Origin: Hydractinia symbiolongicarpus
Taxonomy: Eukaryota > Cnidaria > Hydrozoa > Anthoathecata > Hydractiniidae
Assembly (NCBI RefSeq): GCF_029227915.1
Contig: NC_079883.1
Coordinates: forward strand, 13,640,001-13,704,000
Reading direction: 5' to 3'
Length of the DNA stretch: 64,000 bases
The notes beneath the pieces were generated by a model that was not told the DNA's origin, searched no databases, and saw nothing but the letters and a program-made list of their open reading frames with translations. The translations under genes and the position numbers were made by a program. Shown here piece by piece: positions 24,670-36,931 of the stretch (positions are counted from its first letter, which is position 1; each line of letters begins with the position of its first letter).

Positions 24670-25124
24670 TTACGCGTCACACAGCTCTGCATAAATATCC
24701 ACACAAGATTGGCCTAAGTTGTTAAAGTGGTAAGGAGAAAGTAAAGCTTCACCGTAATGTAATCTCAACTTTTGTCCTTGATGGACAGTGTGATTAGTGG
24801 CATTAAAAATCAAGAAGGGAGAATCGGCGTTGTATCCTGGTACAAAGAAGAAGCCTAAAGTTTTGTCGTAAACTTTGGATGGGTAAAGTATGTTATCTTG
24901 ATCATCTGTAATAACTGCAGCGACGTTTTCTCTGACAAAAGGATATGGTTCATACTCGCATCCCCAGTTTGTTAATCGTGCACCATCAAAACATGTGACA
25001 CCACCTCCACCCACATACACCAATTTCATAGCACTTATAACTGCATCATGTTGTATTTCAAATGTACCAAACTCGTTTGCACGTGCTCCAAAGCAGAGGT
25101 TGCGTTTCAGCAGAACCCAATCTC
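24670..25124 (-). CDS. Gene A, exon 3: C-terminal domain of a secreted PAN-EGF protein
   Basis: Last exon, 455 bp. The acceptor is AATTCATAG before GAGATTGG; two bases complete a split Gly codon, so the frame opens 50 residues before the first ATG of the bare open frame. It encodes residues 143-293: GDWVLLKRN, then FGTFEIQHDAVISAMKL, a glycine run VGGGGVTC, LTNWGCEY, VITDDQDNILYPSKV, FFFVPGYNAD, and LRLHYGEALLSPYH before LGQSCVDIY and a TAA stop. From memory this domain type occurs in cnidarian predicted proteins, some annotated as skeletal-matrix-like; I cannot confirm this without a search. Function unknown, probably extracellular. Residues 188-204 are the patch that differs sharply from gene B. 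Confidence 0.8.
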
Positions 25125-25753
25125 CTATGAATTAATTTATTTTTGTGAGCACGGCCGTATCAAATTAATTAAAAAGATCTCAATATCGGAAAGGCAGAGC
25201 ATTTTCAAACTCCAGATAATACTCACATGAACATACGTGGAAAAGAAAACCCACTGTGAAAAAAACGCTATGCTAGGATTTTCATTAAAAAAATCATTAA
25301 CCGATATTATAAGAAGAAACACAACCTTAATATTACATCGTAGCCTCTGAACATGCTCTGGTGCTTTCATTTTAAAATTCTCATAATAAATAATGCATAA
25401 ATCTGAAAGTTTGTGATAAGGGAAGACCAAAACATTTAGTGATTAGCAATGTTTTTTTTATTTTTACCAATTAATTTTCCTACGAATTAATTTATTGACA
25501 TTTATTTTGAATACGCTGATACTGTTGGGGAAGATGTAGATATGTTTTCATGTACTTCACGTATAGACTCCATAAAAAGTTAGACAAAAAAGTTTAGAAC
25601 ATCCTTAGAGATTGTCTTTTTGATCAATATGAATTATTATGAACGTTAGTTTTTTTTTGACCTTTTTACCTCGTGTAAACTTATTCTTTCTAATTTCTTA
25701 ACTAGAAGAAAGGGTCCTTTCACAGCTGTGTAGTCTAAGGGCTAACCACATAC

Positions 25754-25841
25754 CTTTGCATTCGCACTTATAGCCTTTGGTATCGCAAGTATCCACACAT
25801 CTGCCATAACAAGGTTTTCTTTCTTCGCAAACAGGACCCAA
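25754..25841 (-). CDS. Gene A, exon 2: EGF-like domain
   Basis: An 88-bp exon with acceptor TAATTTAG and donor GTATGT. It starts in phase 0 and leaves phase 1, which fits exons 1 and 3 exactly. The 29 codons begin LGPVCEERKPC and end KCECK. Six cysteines with spacing C-5-C-3-C-3-C-6-C-1-C make a small EGF-like module. The copy in gene B differs by one residue (Val to Ile), the best-conserved piece of the gene. Introns are 399 bp before it and 629 bp after. Confidence 0.85.
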
Positions 25842-26240
25842 CTAAATTACAGTTCATACATCTAATACATTACCAAAGAAAACATTTATGGTTGTTCTAC
25901 TCAGTTAAATGACATGTAGCTGCAATGCATTATTTTACTTGATCCACTGTTTTAACTGTATTTGGGCAAAAGTAAATAGGCTGGATGTTTTAAATGCAAT
26001 GAATACTTTGCTCATTTTGGTAAATTAATAAATAAAGGTGGGGAGAGAGTAAGGGGTAGGGTATGGTTAGTGAAAATAAAAAATTAACTATGAAAAAGAG
26101 GGTAGGAAGGGATGATTATTAATAGTAGTTTACTATAGATGACCCCTCCCTCGCCATTCATTGGGTCAATCAGAAGGCATTGGGTTTGTTTAATAAGCGA
26201 CATTGTATGAGCAAATAATGAGAAAATAAGATCAACTTAC

Positions 26241-26579
26241 ATTTGGCTCATTCTTTGATGTTTCATAATGAACCCATCCAATCACATCCTGTAAAAAAGT
26301 TTCCTTGTCAGCACTGGTAGATTGATGTATTCTGCATTGCGAATAATGAAGCATGTAACTGAATGATTTACACTTAGGGTATTGCATACAAATTCTTAAG
26401 CAGCGATTAAGATTGATATTCTCAATCAGTGAATACACAGTTTTTTCTAGCAGAGAATTCTCCAATACGACATTGAAAATAGCAGAAATTTTGTTACAAG
26501 CATCCAATCGTAAAATGTCGCCTTTTCCAATGCATAAAATGCACAAAAGCGATATTAAAAAATTCCATAGCATCACCAT
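26241..26579 (-). CDS. Gene A, exon 1: signal peptide and PAN/apple-like domain
   Basis: First coding exon, 113 codons, ending in phase 0 at donor GTAAGT (the open frame runs on only three codons). Residues 1-20 form a signal peptide (MVMLWNFLISLLCILCIGKG). Residues about 26-108 resemble a PAN/apple domain: Cys28, then RCLRICMQYPKCKSFSY with Cys60, Cys64 and Cys70, then Cys82. PAN domains bind proteins or glycans outside cells. Together with exons 2 and 3 the gene encodes 293 residues: secretion signal, PAN, EGF and the C-terminal domain. No upstream exon is needed; the promoter was not identified. Gene B is a complete paralogue. All splice phases are compatible and intact, so I take it as functional. 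Confidence 0.8.
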
Positions 26580-26947
26580 TTTTGTTACTGTGTATTTGGG
26601 TTGCTGTTTTTATTTGAACTTAGTTTACAAATAATTCTTTGAACTGATCCTAATTTTATTTCAACGAGATTTTTCTTTTTGATTTCTTATTAATAATTGA
26701 TATAGTGTTTTCTATAAATCAAAAGTTTAATTTCAAAGAATATTAAATTTAGTTACAGGTATTTAAGGATAACAATAACAATTTACAACTTGAGAAATAC
26801 GCTGTTCACTGAAGAAGAATATAAAATATAAAGTATGGCCACTCATACATTATTTAATTGTTGTGTTTAATTATTAAAACATTATTGAGTTCACTGAGAC
26901 GCATGAGTAATTAAGCAGATACGTGACGGGTTTCCTGATGACCTCAA

Positions 26948-28359
26948 AGTAGGGTGATTCCTCCTCAAAGTAGGGAATTTTCACATCACAACCCCGGTAG
27001 AGCAATGGTATGTCAAGTAAAGTACATTTGTTCATCAGTTGATATCGTATAGTGTTTGTAAACAACTTTATTAAACTTCTTTCAGCTTCACTAAGTCTCT
27101 TCGACTGAACCTAAATTAATGAGAAAATCGCCCTTATAAACACGCACTTAACCATAATTTAAACTTTTAACCGACATCTATTTTAGCAATTGAGCATACA
27201 TAGATACCCAAATTAGGGGTAACTGTTTAGCCCTACTTTGATTGGAACATAAATTATTTAAAATAGGGAATTTTAAACGACATTTGACGGGCATAAAAAA
27301 CACCCAAAAGTAAGGCATTTTCATATTATACAAAACCATTCAGGTTAGTTTTGATATTTTAACATTCTAAGACAAAAACGTGTTTAAAATAAAGATAAAA
27401 AATGCCCCTTTATTTTCTTTTGGTGAATATTTTTCCTTCTTTTTGTTCCCGCCCATTTTTTTCTAAAAAATTCCCCCTCTTATTTTTTTTTATAACTTTT
27501 AAGGTACGCCATTTTGTGCCCCCCCCCCTTTCCCAGGTTTTTCAGAGCTCCTAAATAGCCCAGCCTAAATAGGGATATATTAGTCAGAAAATAATCATAT
27601 GCATATTTCTTTAAACCATTAATAAGATTAGAATATGTTTTTGCCCAATTATAAAAATTAGATATGAAAATCGAGGGAAAAAATAAACTACCTTTTCTGT
27701 GTTCACTGACACAAAGCATTAATCATGTCTTTTTACACGCTTCTCAATTTTACGATCTTTTTCTTTATATTCCTTGATTCCTTTAACTTTTCCTCATTTA
27801 GAGCCACGAAATATGCGACAATTCAATATCTTGTTGCATGATGCCTCCATTATGTTTCCTCTTCCTAGATTTTAACCACCTTTTTCTTAGTTTTCCTATG
27901 TGTCCAGGTGATTGATCAAGTACGAGATTTATAGAAAACGTATGCATGTGAACAGAAATGGACAAACCTCAAGGTCATTTTTTTTTACTTTTGACAGGGA
28001 TGTTAGAACAGATAAAAGATGACCTTCTTTTTGGTTTAGTTTTAGGCTATGGCTATAGTTTAAAAAAAGGTATTTCTTTCTTAATTTGGATAAAGAACGC
28101 CCTACTTTTACTGGTCCTACTTTAGTTTATTTTAAACTGACCAATAATATTTTTTTTGACTTTAAAATCAAAAGAAGTTATATGATAATCCCATTTTGGA
28201 AATAAAGGCGAAGACGAGAACGTCGATGTGTACATATGAGTGCCCTGTTATGATAATTAGTGTAAAAACACTGTATCGAGTGTAGGTGCATGAAATTTTT
28301 GTTCTCTGTCAAATCAATTGGTAAAAAACATTCATCGGGCAATATTTATTTGGTTTTGT
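26948..28359. other. Spacer between duplication II copies, first part
   Basis: No gene. It contains several AAAGTAGGG/CCCTACTTT-type motifs (26950, 26970, 27230, 28100) and a run of 11 C at about 27520. I cannot assign it to a known element. Confidence 0.4.
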
Positions 28360-28540
28360 GACAACAGAGATTGTGACATATTTGAAAGATTTGTGCCCAT
28401 CTGTAAATAACGAAAACTATGACTTATTGCCATATATAAGAGAAACCCAGAAGAGACAGGTTGCCTATCATAAACTTGGAAAGATGATGGAAGTAAATAG
28501 ATATATCGAAGTCTTATCTCATTCGCTAATTAAGAAGTAG
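28360..28540 (+). CDS. Possible isolated exon, unknown protein
   Basis: Open for about 60 codons up to a TAG at 28538-28540, preceded by an acceptor-like TTTGGTTTTGTGACAACAG. The composition (EIVTYLKDLCPSVNNENYD, then YIRETQKRQ and HKLGKMMEVNRY) looks more protein-like than most random frames in this AT-rich DNA. No matching upstream exon or poly(A) signal was found, and I do not recognise a family. It may be a real terminal exon, a gene fragment or chance. Confidence 0.25.
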
Positions 28541-28690
28541 GCTTGTAACTACATATAGCTAGTAACTGTAGCCACCTGTTAAAGTTTTACTCCAGGATAT
28601 AGTTTGTATTTGTAGTAATTAGTTAAAAATAACAAATTTTTCTCTGCTTGGAACTCTATAAGGAATATGTGAATGTACCAGGTAACCTTG

Positions 28691-28750
28691 TCGTTATGCA
28701 TTTTGCTTCGTAATCACAGCGCAGGCATGTTTCGCAAGTACCTTACCACT
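28691..28750 (+). mobile_element. Truncated SINE
   Basis: TTGCTTCGTAATCACAG, then GCGCAGGCATGTTTCGCAAGTACC and TTACCAC, matches the middle and tail of the SINE at 9340-9484 (opposite orientation). An internal deletion has removed the B-box segment. Confidence 0.55.
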
Positions 28751-29439
28751 TGCATAACTTTCCGGAAGGTCCAAAAGGATCGCCACTGATCCTTGTATCA
28801 AAGTAACTACTGTTATCAACCAATGATTTTTCTTTGTTAAAAGATACTGCTAAAAGCACTATAGATCCTCAAAATTCATCACAGCACGGCTGTTTATGAC
28901 ATGATAATATTGTATTATTCAATGACCTTTGTTGCAATAATATATATGCAGTGATATAGCTAATCAAGTCTATCTGAAGTGAAAAATTTGAAAGCAGGAC
29001 TATCTAAACGAAATCAATCAATCATCGTAGTTAATTTTAATAAAAACTAAAATGAGCTGCGCTAAATTGTAGAATAAATCGATAAAAGATGCTAAACTAT
29101 ATTCAGCTCTGATTTGGCTGTAAGTATTTGCTATTGACTACCATGTATTTGTATTACATGGTCGCGTTTCGTGATGCCAGAAAGATAAGATACTAAAAGT
29201 TTTGCAAGTATTACCAGCGTGTTGTTCTAAGGTTTTTCTGAAGCAAGACTGAATTTCCCACAAGATCAAGTGGTTTCTACGCCGCCCTTTCCACGCATCT
29301 ACCTTAGGCTCAACATTTCCAAGAAGCATTAATCGTTTGGCACTAATTCTTAGAGTCGGTGGGTTTAATGAAGTGCCAAAAGGCGCTGGTAAACCATTTT
29401 GTTACATCACCGTCGCGAGGAACGCTAAAATATTACATT

Positions 29440-30825
29440 AAGATCTAAAAAGTGATGGTATGTCAGGTATAGGAAAGTCATCAGTTATCATGGATTTTTT
29501 TGGGCAGAAAGTTTTTTACTTTATTTATCTGAAAATTCAACTCTATCATTGTGAAAATACAGCTTTCTATAACCTGTTAAAATTTAAAAATCATTTATTC
29601 ATTCAAAGTTAAATAGTCTAAATTTTATGCAAATCTTCTCAAGAAAAAAAACAAGTCTGACAAACTGAAAATTTAACCTAGTCTAAACAATGGAAATAAT
29701 CAGGTCATCAATCTCAACTATGACGTCTTTTTTCAATCAAAAATGTATTAAAGGTTCACTTGCTAAATGGAAAAATAGCTTTGTAAAGCTCAAGCAAGGT
29801 ACACCATTACATTACAAGACATAAAAATGGTCGTCTTTTTATGACCCCGCAACTCTTACTGTCAGTTTAGCAGCTATTCATTACGTTGCAGATCGGTCCA
29901 AGGTGTCCTGTCGTAGCAAAATTCCCAATCATGTGATATTTTAAGAAATACATAGCAATAATAAAACTAATTTTGATAAAAAATTCATGTCGCTTTTATG
30001 TATAATTTACTTCAAAGTAATAAGGTATGAATTTGATGATAGCAATTAGATACTTCAGAAATGCAATTATCTATCAAAATTGTGTAATTGTTAAATCAAT
30101 TCATATTTGTTCAATTTCCATCTGTCCATTTCATAAAAGAAATAACAATAGATATGATTTTCAGCAGAAATTGATACCAAATGATATTATTAACTAACGG
30201 AAGAAAAGTGACAGACGGGTTAAGGTTCAATGTCAGTATCTATTCACCTATTTTAAAATGTATGTTTTTGCATTTTTCTAACAATAAATAGAACAGAAAA
30301 AGCTATAGTATTGGAGTACTTGATACATGGCCATGTGTGTATTATTACTATTCTAATGCACATGCGCATAACCCAAAAATCAATGTTAGTTACATTATAG
30401 TGCCGAATCCGAAAATAAACTTTTCTTTCGCAACTTAACTCCGGAAACAACATTCTAATGTAACTTTACGATGCCACGTTGCAGTGTTGTTTTCTCGTTG
30501 GATGTTTTTTTTTGTTGCCAGAGCATACAATTGCTACATTGTGCGATTGTAAGGTTAGGCCAATAACTTTTCTTAGAGTCACGGAAAGGATAACAGAACC
30601 AACTGTCCTTAAATATCACGCGATGCAATGTAGCGAAACATTACTAATCATATTATATTGTAAGTTCCTCTGTGTTAAGAAGAGGGACCAAGCGCATAAA
30701 TTAGCTATAAAACAAAGATGACGATTTCTTTATTGTTTTCCAATGAACGCCTGCACAACCTGACTCAACTATTTGTATTAAACTGTAATTTAAACAGAAG
30801 TAGCCGCGTATCTTTTAAAAAGATA
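29440..30825 (+). repeat. Duplication III, copy without the large insertions
   Basis: Aligns in order with 40761-40913, 46122-46220, 51559-51735 and 52634-53150. Shared landmarks are AGATCTAAAAAG..GATGRT, ATTATGCAAAT.TTCTCAAG with AAGTCTGACAA, CAGAAATGCAATTATCTATC, and a long block around AAGGTTAGGC with ATCACGCGATGCAATGTA. It keeps the unfilled arrangement, so it works as an empty-site reference for the insertions in the other copy. Open frames inside (30253-30721) are not conserved in the other copy. Confidence 0.75.
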
Positions 30826-31060
30826 CAGTATTCTCTCCAACTAACGGACACTCTAAAACGCGGACACCATCGATTAGTGGGCACTGTGGTCATACACTGG
30901 CCGTTTTCCAGTTAAAGTCTCATTAAAAACTTTCCAAAAAGTGGACACTTAATTAGTGAAAACTTTAATTTTCGGACAATGTTTTTGCACCAAAGTGCAA
31001 ATATGGCTTTTATTTTCAATTAGCGGACAGACCAAGGAAATCAAAAAGGAGCAAAGAAAA
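30826..31060. mobile_element. Possible pogo/Tigger-like transposon end
   Basis: Homology between the duplication III copies stops right at a TA, followed by CAGTATTCTCTCCAACTAACGG and repeated GCGGACAC/AGTGGACAC words. These resemble terminal regions of pogo-type elements, which insert at TA. The opposite terminus was not found, so this is a suggestion only. Confidence 0.3.
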
Positions 31061-31977
31061 ATAGACAAAAATGAATAGCTTTTCTAACATTTATTTCAAA
31101 AATTTTATGACTGTTGTGTCCACCTTCCTTTTAATCCCGTCAACTCTTTTACCCCATTAAAAAGACTCTAGGGATCGTCAAAATAAATAGCCGAAAATAA
31201 AAATTAATTAAAGAATTTTTTAAAATAAAATCTTCAATCTTCCATCCATCATTTGTTACAATTTGTTTGAAAGACTTTAAAGATCTGTAAAGATTGACAG
31301 TTTGGTTCGTTACCCTTATGGTAATAATATAATATCATTTGCTATTTTTTCTTTGTGATACAAATATAGGCTTTATTTTCTAATTTGCGGTTTAAAATGT
31401 AAAATTTTCTAAAGGCCAACACTTCTAATTAGTAAAAATTGAGTAACAAATTTCGTGTCAAAGAGTCCCAAAAAGATTTTAAAAGATGACTTCCACTGAT
31501 ATTTGATTGCATAGTGGATGCTTTGTTGTATATATGTATATAGTTGATGTACTTCATATGAAACAAAGTATAAATCCCCCATTATAATTTGGAAAATATA
31601 ATAACTTTCGTGAAGATTATCCGTAGAACTTGAAACTCACAAGTCAACTTTATTTCATAAAGGAGAATCATTTTGCAAAGCGTTGACACATGAATCAACT
31701 GATTTTATCTGAATTTACACGAAAATCATATTCTAGGCAAATTTCCGGCAAATTTCAGATGACGTCAATGGAAACGCGCTAACCAAAGTAAATATTTGCT
31801 GCTGTCATTTTGTTCCTTTCATGACACGCTAAAGAGTACCATGGTTGATGCCATTTTGAAAGAGCTATCAAAAGTTGCAGTATATTTAGGATTAAACCCT
31901 CTCAAGTGCGGGGCACATTAACTTTGGAATAGCTTATATTTCAGGTTTTTTCAATTCTGATTTGACTAAGTTAATGG
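31061..31977. other. Intergenic, nothing recognised
   Basis: AT-rich, no supported coding or repeat structure before duplication II copy B begins. Confidence 0.4.
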
Positions 31978-34248
31978 TTAATCTACAAATGCTTTTGTTA
32001 AAACTACAATGAACCCAGCCAGAGGTTCGTTTCTTGGTTTAATAAAAGAGGGAATCAGAAAGATTTTTGAAAAGACGTTTATTATAAAACATCTTGTAGA
32101 GGTGAAAGATGTTTTTTGGGTCAAAATCGAACGAAAATTTTAGAAAATTGGACGGGGTTCATCTTAGAGATATGTGCTTTTGTTTATCCCTTTTTGAAAT
32201 AAAATTTCACTGCACTAATTATAAACCTTGTATTCTTTATTTCAAATTTAATTTTGATATAAAATATAACTTCAAAACTTCTTAAAGAATGCTTTTTCGT
32301 TTTTAGTTTCTTGTGACCCTAGCTTTTATGTTGTGCATTAATATTTAACGCTTTCGTGCTCGTTATAGATTAGAATTACTTATTGTTTTACCAATTAACA
32401 ACAAAATATTGAGAAATACTAAACGCAAACAGAACGAAAACTGTCACACGAAGAAGATGTATTTAAGAAGTTAACGTGATGTCAATGTATGTACAAGAAT
32501 AACATGAATGTAAACCGTAAACACAGATTAAAAATTAAGTTTAAATAATGATTGGTTACTTTTTGTGATCAATCTTTGACACTACTCTTGGCTTAGCTAT
32601 ATATTTTTTCTTACACAATCCATGTTACTTATGATATACTGACACTTTCGTATAAAAAAGTTTTTCAAAATTATATATTGTAATAGTATAACTTCCTGTA
32701 TTGTATTCACCTAAATCCTCGAAATATTCTTTAAGAAAAATGTTTAATTACTGGAAAGGAGACCTCAAAACTATTTTTTAGTATTTTCTAAAATGCTAAA
32801 TAAGGTTTCAAAGGCTTCTGAGAACTCTTCACATGCAATCAACCAAAGATTAAACCAAACAAAAATACTGGCATATGACTTTGGATGGCGTATGCTTAAA
32901 AGCTCATTACCAACAAGATAGTTTAATCGTGGTAAAAATACTTTTTCATTACGGGTATGCATCACATCACAGGTTTCGCTACGCTGTCTCTCGCGCTGAA
33001 AAAACATGGCGATGAAGTCACTTGATCTTGTAGGAAATTCAGTCTACTTTTAGAAAAACCGGGTGTCCACAGGTCACGATATTTTCAATCATAACGTTTT
33101 TAAGATCGCAACCCTGATGACGCACCTAGCGTATCATAAGTACTTAAAAGATTAACACAAATCATTAGAACGAGTTATGGGTTCGTTAATCGTTATGGGT
33201 CTTATTTTACAAGTAACTGAAAACAGTAACCTATAAAATGAAGTAAAAGTGAACTTGGTATCAAGACGTTTGATGTCAAGTCCACGTTATTTCATTAAAT
33301 AAAAAGAAGGTGAGTTTGAAAAAACACAAGCAAACTAAAGATGTTTTCACTGTGCACTAACATAAAGTAAGAAATTACGTTTAAAAATTAATACATGTTA
33401 TTTCGCATTAGTCACCGCTGGCAAGCAAGCTTAAATAAACGAAGTTAATGTTATCATTATGAAAAAACCTGTGGTACGAACCAGAAAGGTAAAAAATGTC
33501 GAGAAAATGGAATATACTGACGCAATCAAGACTCACTAACGTTAAAATTAAGTTCAACGACGCTGTTAATATTGAAATTTGAGAAATTTAAACATCACTG
33601 GTTCGTAGAAAGTGTTACTTAAAAACGCTCTTCTCAATTTTTTTGTGATTACGATCTTTTACGATGAAATGAAGGGCTGATTACGACGCTTTCTTTCCAT
33701 TATTTTATGCCCTGGGTGTGTCCGTGGATTTTTCCTATAAAAAACATAGGTTTTTACTACAATGTTATGTTATTCTTCTTCTTGTGTCAAATTAAATACA
33801 AGAAACGAGTTCTCACATGAATAAAAATGTCCATAAAGAGCGCATAAACCCGTGCGCGCGAACTTTCTCGAATTTTGGATCTTTCGGTTCTTTTTCGATT
33901 CGAACATATTACAATAGTATTTCACACTAAGCAAATTTAATTAGTGCAAAACATTAATTGTTATTAAAAAAAAGTTTATCATTTAACAATTTATACATAG
34001 ATGCGTCACAAATCAAACTGTAATTGTGTTGGGTTTTATATTATGAAAATTTGTACAAATAATGCTTGGCACAGGACAATTAGAAACAATTCCGCTAGCT
34101 GGGCTCCCATTTATGTTGCGATTTTTTGAAAAAGACAGAAACTGTAAAATTCAGCCTTGTGGTTGCTTTTAATTTATTTTTTATCTTCAACATGTTTCCT
34201 GCTAAATAGTTGTCATTAAAAAAATTGTGAGCTCAACAAATCATGTAC

Positions 34249-34254
34249 TTTATT
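34249..34254 (-). terminator. Poly(A) signal of gene B
   Basis: AATAAA on the minus strand (TTTATT on the plus strand) lies 23 bases past the stop codon. The corresponding position of gene A reads TACTTGCTAATTCGG and lacks the hexamer. Confidence 0.55.
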
Positions 34255-34277
34255 CGAAAATCTTCACATCAATATAT

Positions 34278-34732
34278 TTATGCGTCACACAGCTTTGCAT
34301 AGATATCCGCACAAGATTGGCCAAAGTTGTTATAGTGGTAAGGAGAAAGTAAAGCTTCACCGTAATGTAATCTCAACTTTTGTCCTTGATGGACAGTGTG
34401 ATTAGTGGCATTGAAAATCAAAAAGGAAGAGTCGGCGTTGTATCCTGGTACAAAGAAGAAGCCTAAAGTTTTGTCGTAAACTTTGGATGGGTAAAGTATG
34501 TTATTTTGATCGTCTGTAATAACTGTAGCGACATTTTCTCTGACAAATGGAGGTGGTGTATACTCGCATCCCCACTTTGTTAGTGGTGAACCTTGATAAC
34601 AGGTGACACCACCTCCACCCACATACACCAATTTCATAGCACTTATAACTGCATCATGTTGTATTTCAAATGTACCAAACTCGTTTGCATGTGCTCCAAA
34701 GCAGAGGTTGCGTTTCAGCAGAACCCAATCTC
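34278..34732 (-). CDS. Gene B, exon 3: C-terminal domain of a secreted PAN-EGF protein
   Basis: Same 455-bp architecture, acceptor and phase as gene A exon 3. Over the first 45 residues (143-187) there is one replacement (Arg157 to His). Residues 188-204 read YQGSPLTKWGCEYTPPP against FDGARLTNWGCEYEPYP in gene A, seven differences of 17; the remaining 89 residues have seven. The domain cysteines, the GGGG run and the terminal SCADIY..LCDA are retained, so the reading frame is under constraint. Function unknown; expected to be extracellular. Confidence 0.8.
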
Positions 34733-35337
34733 CTATGAATTAATTTATTTATATGAGCACGATCTTATCAAATTAATTAAAAGATCTTGATATCGGGAAG
34801 ACAGAGGTATTTTCAAATTCCAGTCAATGCTCACATGAACATCCCAGCGAAAAGAAAACCCAGCGTGATGCCAAGATTTTCAATAAAAAATTATTAACAG
34901 AGACGGTAAAACCAAACCTCAGAATTAATATTACATCGTACCTTTGAAGACGTTTCGGTGGTTTCATTTTAACATTCCCATAATAAATAATTCATAAAAT
35001 CTGAAATTTTGTGATAGGGAAAGACCAAAACATTAAGTGATGATTAACGATATTTTTATTCTTACCATTTAAATTCCTATGAATTAATTTGACACTTCTT
35101 TTGAATAGGCTGATACTATTGGGACAAATGTAGATATGCTTTTTTTTTATTTCAGGTATATACAAAATGAAAATTAAACAAAAAGTTTAAAGTATCCTTA
35201 GAAACGTTCTTCTTGATTATTATGAAATATTATAAACGTTCGTTTTTTTTTGACCTTTTTACCTCGTGCAAACTTATTCTATCAAATTCCTTCACCGCAA
35301 GAACGGCAGCTGTGTAGTCCAAGGGCAAACGACATAC

Positions 35338-35425
35338 CTTTGCATTCGCACTTATAGCCTTTGGTATCGCAAGTATCCACACATCTGCCATAACAAGGTT
35401 TTCTTTCTTCGCAAATAGGACCCAA
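35338..35425 (-). CDS. Gene B, exon 2: EGF-like domain
   Basis: 88 bp, same splice sites and phases as in gene A (acceptor TAATTTAG, donor GTATGT). It begins LGPICEERKPC, with a single replacement relative to gene A and all six cysteines kept. The intron on its 3' side is 605 bp; the one on its 5' side is 1506 bp because of an insertion. Confidence 0.85.
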
Positions 35426-35671
35426 CTAAATTACAGTTGATACATCGAATATATTACCAGAGAAAACATTTACGGTTGTTCTAGTCAGTTAAATGAAATG
35501 CAATTGCACTACATTATTGTACTTGATTCACTTCATCCGACAGACAACTAGATAGGGTGGATGTTGATAAATGAGGGGGTATGGGCTAGAGTGTTAGGGC
35601 TAGGGAGTAGGTTGGTTGAAAAAATAAAAAATTAACTATGGAAAGGAAGATTATTCAGTAGTTAACAGTAG

Positions 35672-36800
35672 ATAGTAGCGACTAGATTGGTCTCTAACTC
35701 TTGATTGACTTACCGAATTCGCTTTAAAGTTGCAATAACTGAGTTTGAAACCATATGGTGTAAAGAAAAAAATTGCTCTACACACAAATGTGCAATTCCC
35801 TTTGTCGTTCAGGTGAATTTCCTTTCAAAATATTTCCATGCTCGTGCGTATTTATGAGATCATGTTGATTCATCGTAGAAATGCTCTGGTTTATTTCCAC
35901 TTTGTTATTAAGCGCTGATATTAGCTATTGATCAAAATTTAAACTAATCTGCTGCAGCTTGTTTTGTTACAACTCCACAATTATTTAAAAAAAGTAATTT
36001 CTATGGTCCAAGGAAAAAAGTATGTTAAGATTTTTATTATAGGTGTCCTTTTCAACTGCTTTTTTTCAACAAGGGAAGGAAATCCTTTGCATTGATAGAG
36101 TTTAGTTAACGTTTTTTTCAGAATTTTAATATATCCGCAGAAGGAGGATCTGTTTCCCCTTTGTTTTATTTTACCAACAAACGCATGCTGTAGAGTGATG
36201 CAATTATCTGTTTGAATAACAACTGCGCATGCGTATGTCGGTGTACTGTCTCAAAATATGCAAAATCGTGAAAATATTTTAAATGGAAATTCACCTTAAT
36301 GTGGCAAAATAATGGATACAATTTGGGTTGTTTCAATATAACACTATTCCTTTCTATTTGCGCCCTACTCACATTATCTTACGCCCTAAAGGAGCATTGG
36401 AACACCAGAAGGGTGTAGTTTTTTCATTTCTGTCTTACATTTAAGGGTGTGTAAGCATATAACTATAATTTAAAGAAATCGTTATTTTTGTTTCCGTTCT
36501 GATGTAAAACAACTGCAATGAATTTAAATAAAAACATATTTTGGCACCCTGTTTTAAGTGCAGGAAGTCTGAATACAAGTTAAATGTCATTAAGTCTAAG
36601 AAATCATTGTGTATAGAAAAAAATGGGATCTTTAAAGCCTCCCTAAAAAGAAAACCGTGCAACAATTAATAGATCACTATTTTTCAAATTTTTGTTCACA
36701 TCAGCAATTAATCTCGCGACTAAACATGAAAACGCTATTGTATTTGTAAAGGTTGCAAAGTAACTTTAAAAAAAGAAGAAATTCGGAAGTTACATGGTTG
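35672..36800. other. Extra DNA of about 1.1 kb in intron 1 of gene B
   Basis: Intron 1 is 399 bp in gene A and 1506 bp in gene B. Alignment breaks after CAGTAGTTAACAGTAGATAG and resumes at TTCTTCCCTCGCCATACACTGGGTCAAT. I see no inverted termini, target duplication or conserved frame that names it, and it could equally be a deletion in gene A. Two short minus-strand frames (36166-36372 and 36441-36665) have no domain. Confidence 0.6.
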
Positions 36801-36931
36801 GGACATGTGTGATTCTTCCCTCGCCATACACTGGGTCAATTAGACCCCAAACAAAATAGAGTAAAAGACATCTAGTTTGTTTAATTAGCGACAATGTATG
36901 GCCCAATAATGAGAAAATAAGATCATCTTAC

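Larger units (their letters stand above)
22560..26947. repeat. Segmental duplication II, copy A
   Basis: Aligns with 31978-37617. The left edge is at AAATGCTTTTSTTAAAACT and the right edge at ACGTGACGGG..TTTCTGATGAC. It includes a complete minus-strand gene (24670-26579) plus about 2 kb on its 3' side, for example a TTAGTTTCTTGTGACCCTAG block at 23235 and 32305. The offset is about 9.4 kb at the left, 9.61 kb at exon 3 and 10.69 kb at exon 1, so indels have accumulated. Confidence 0.85.

Noticed and set aside
25137-25430. 97-codon minus-strand frame in gene A intron 2
   Set aside because: It is not conserved as a frame in the corresponding intron of gene B, which has indels there.
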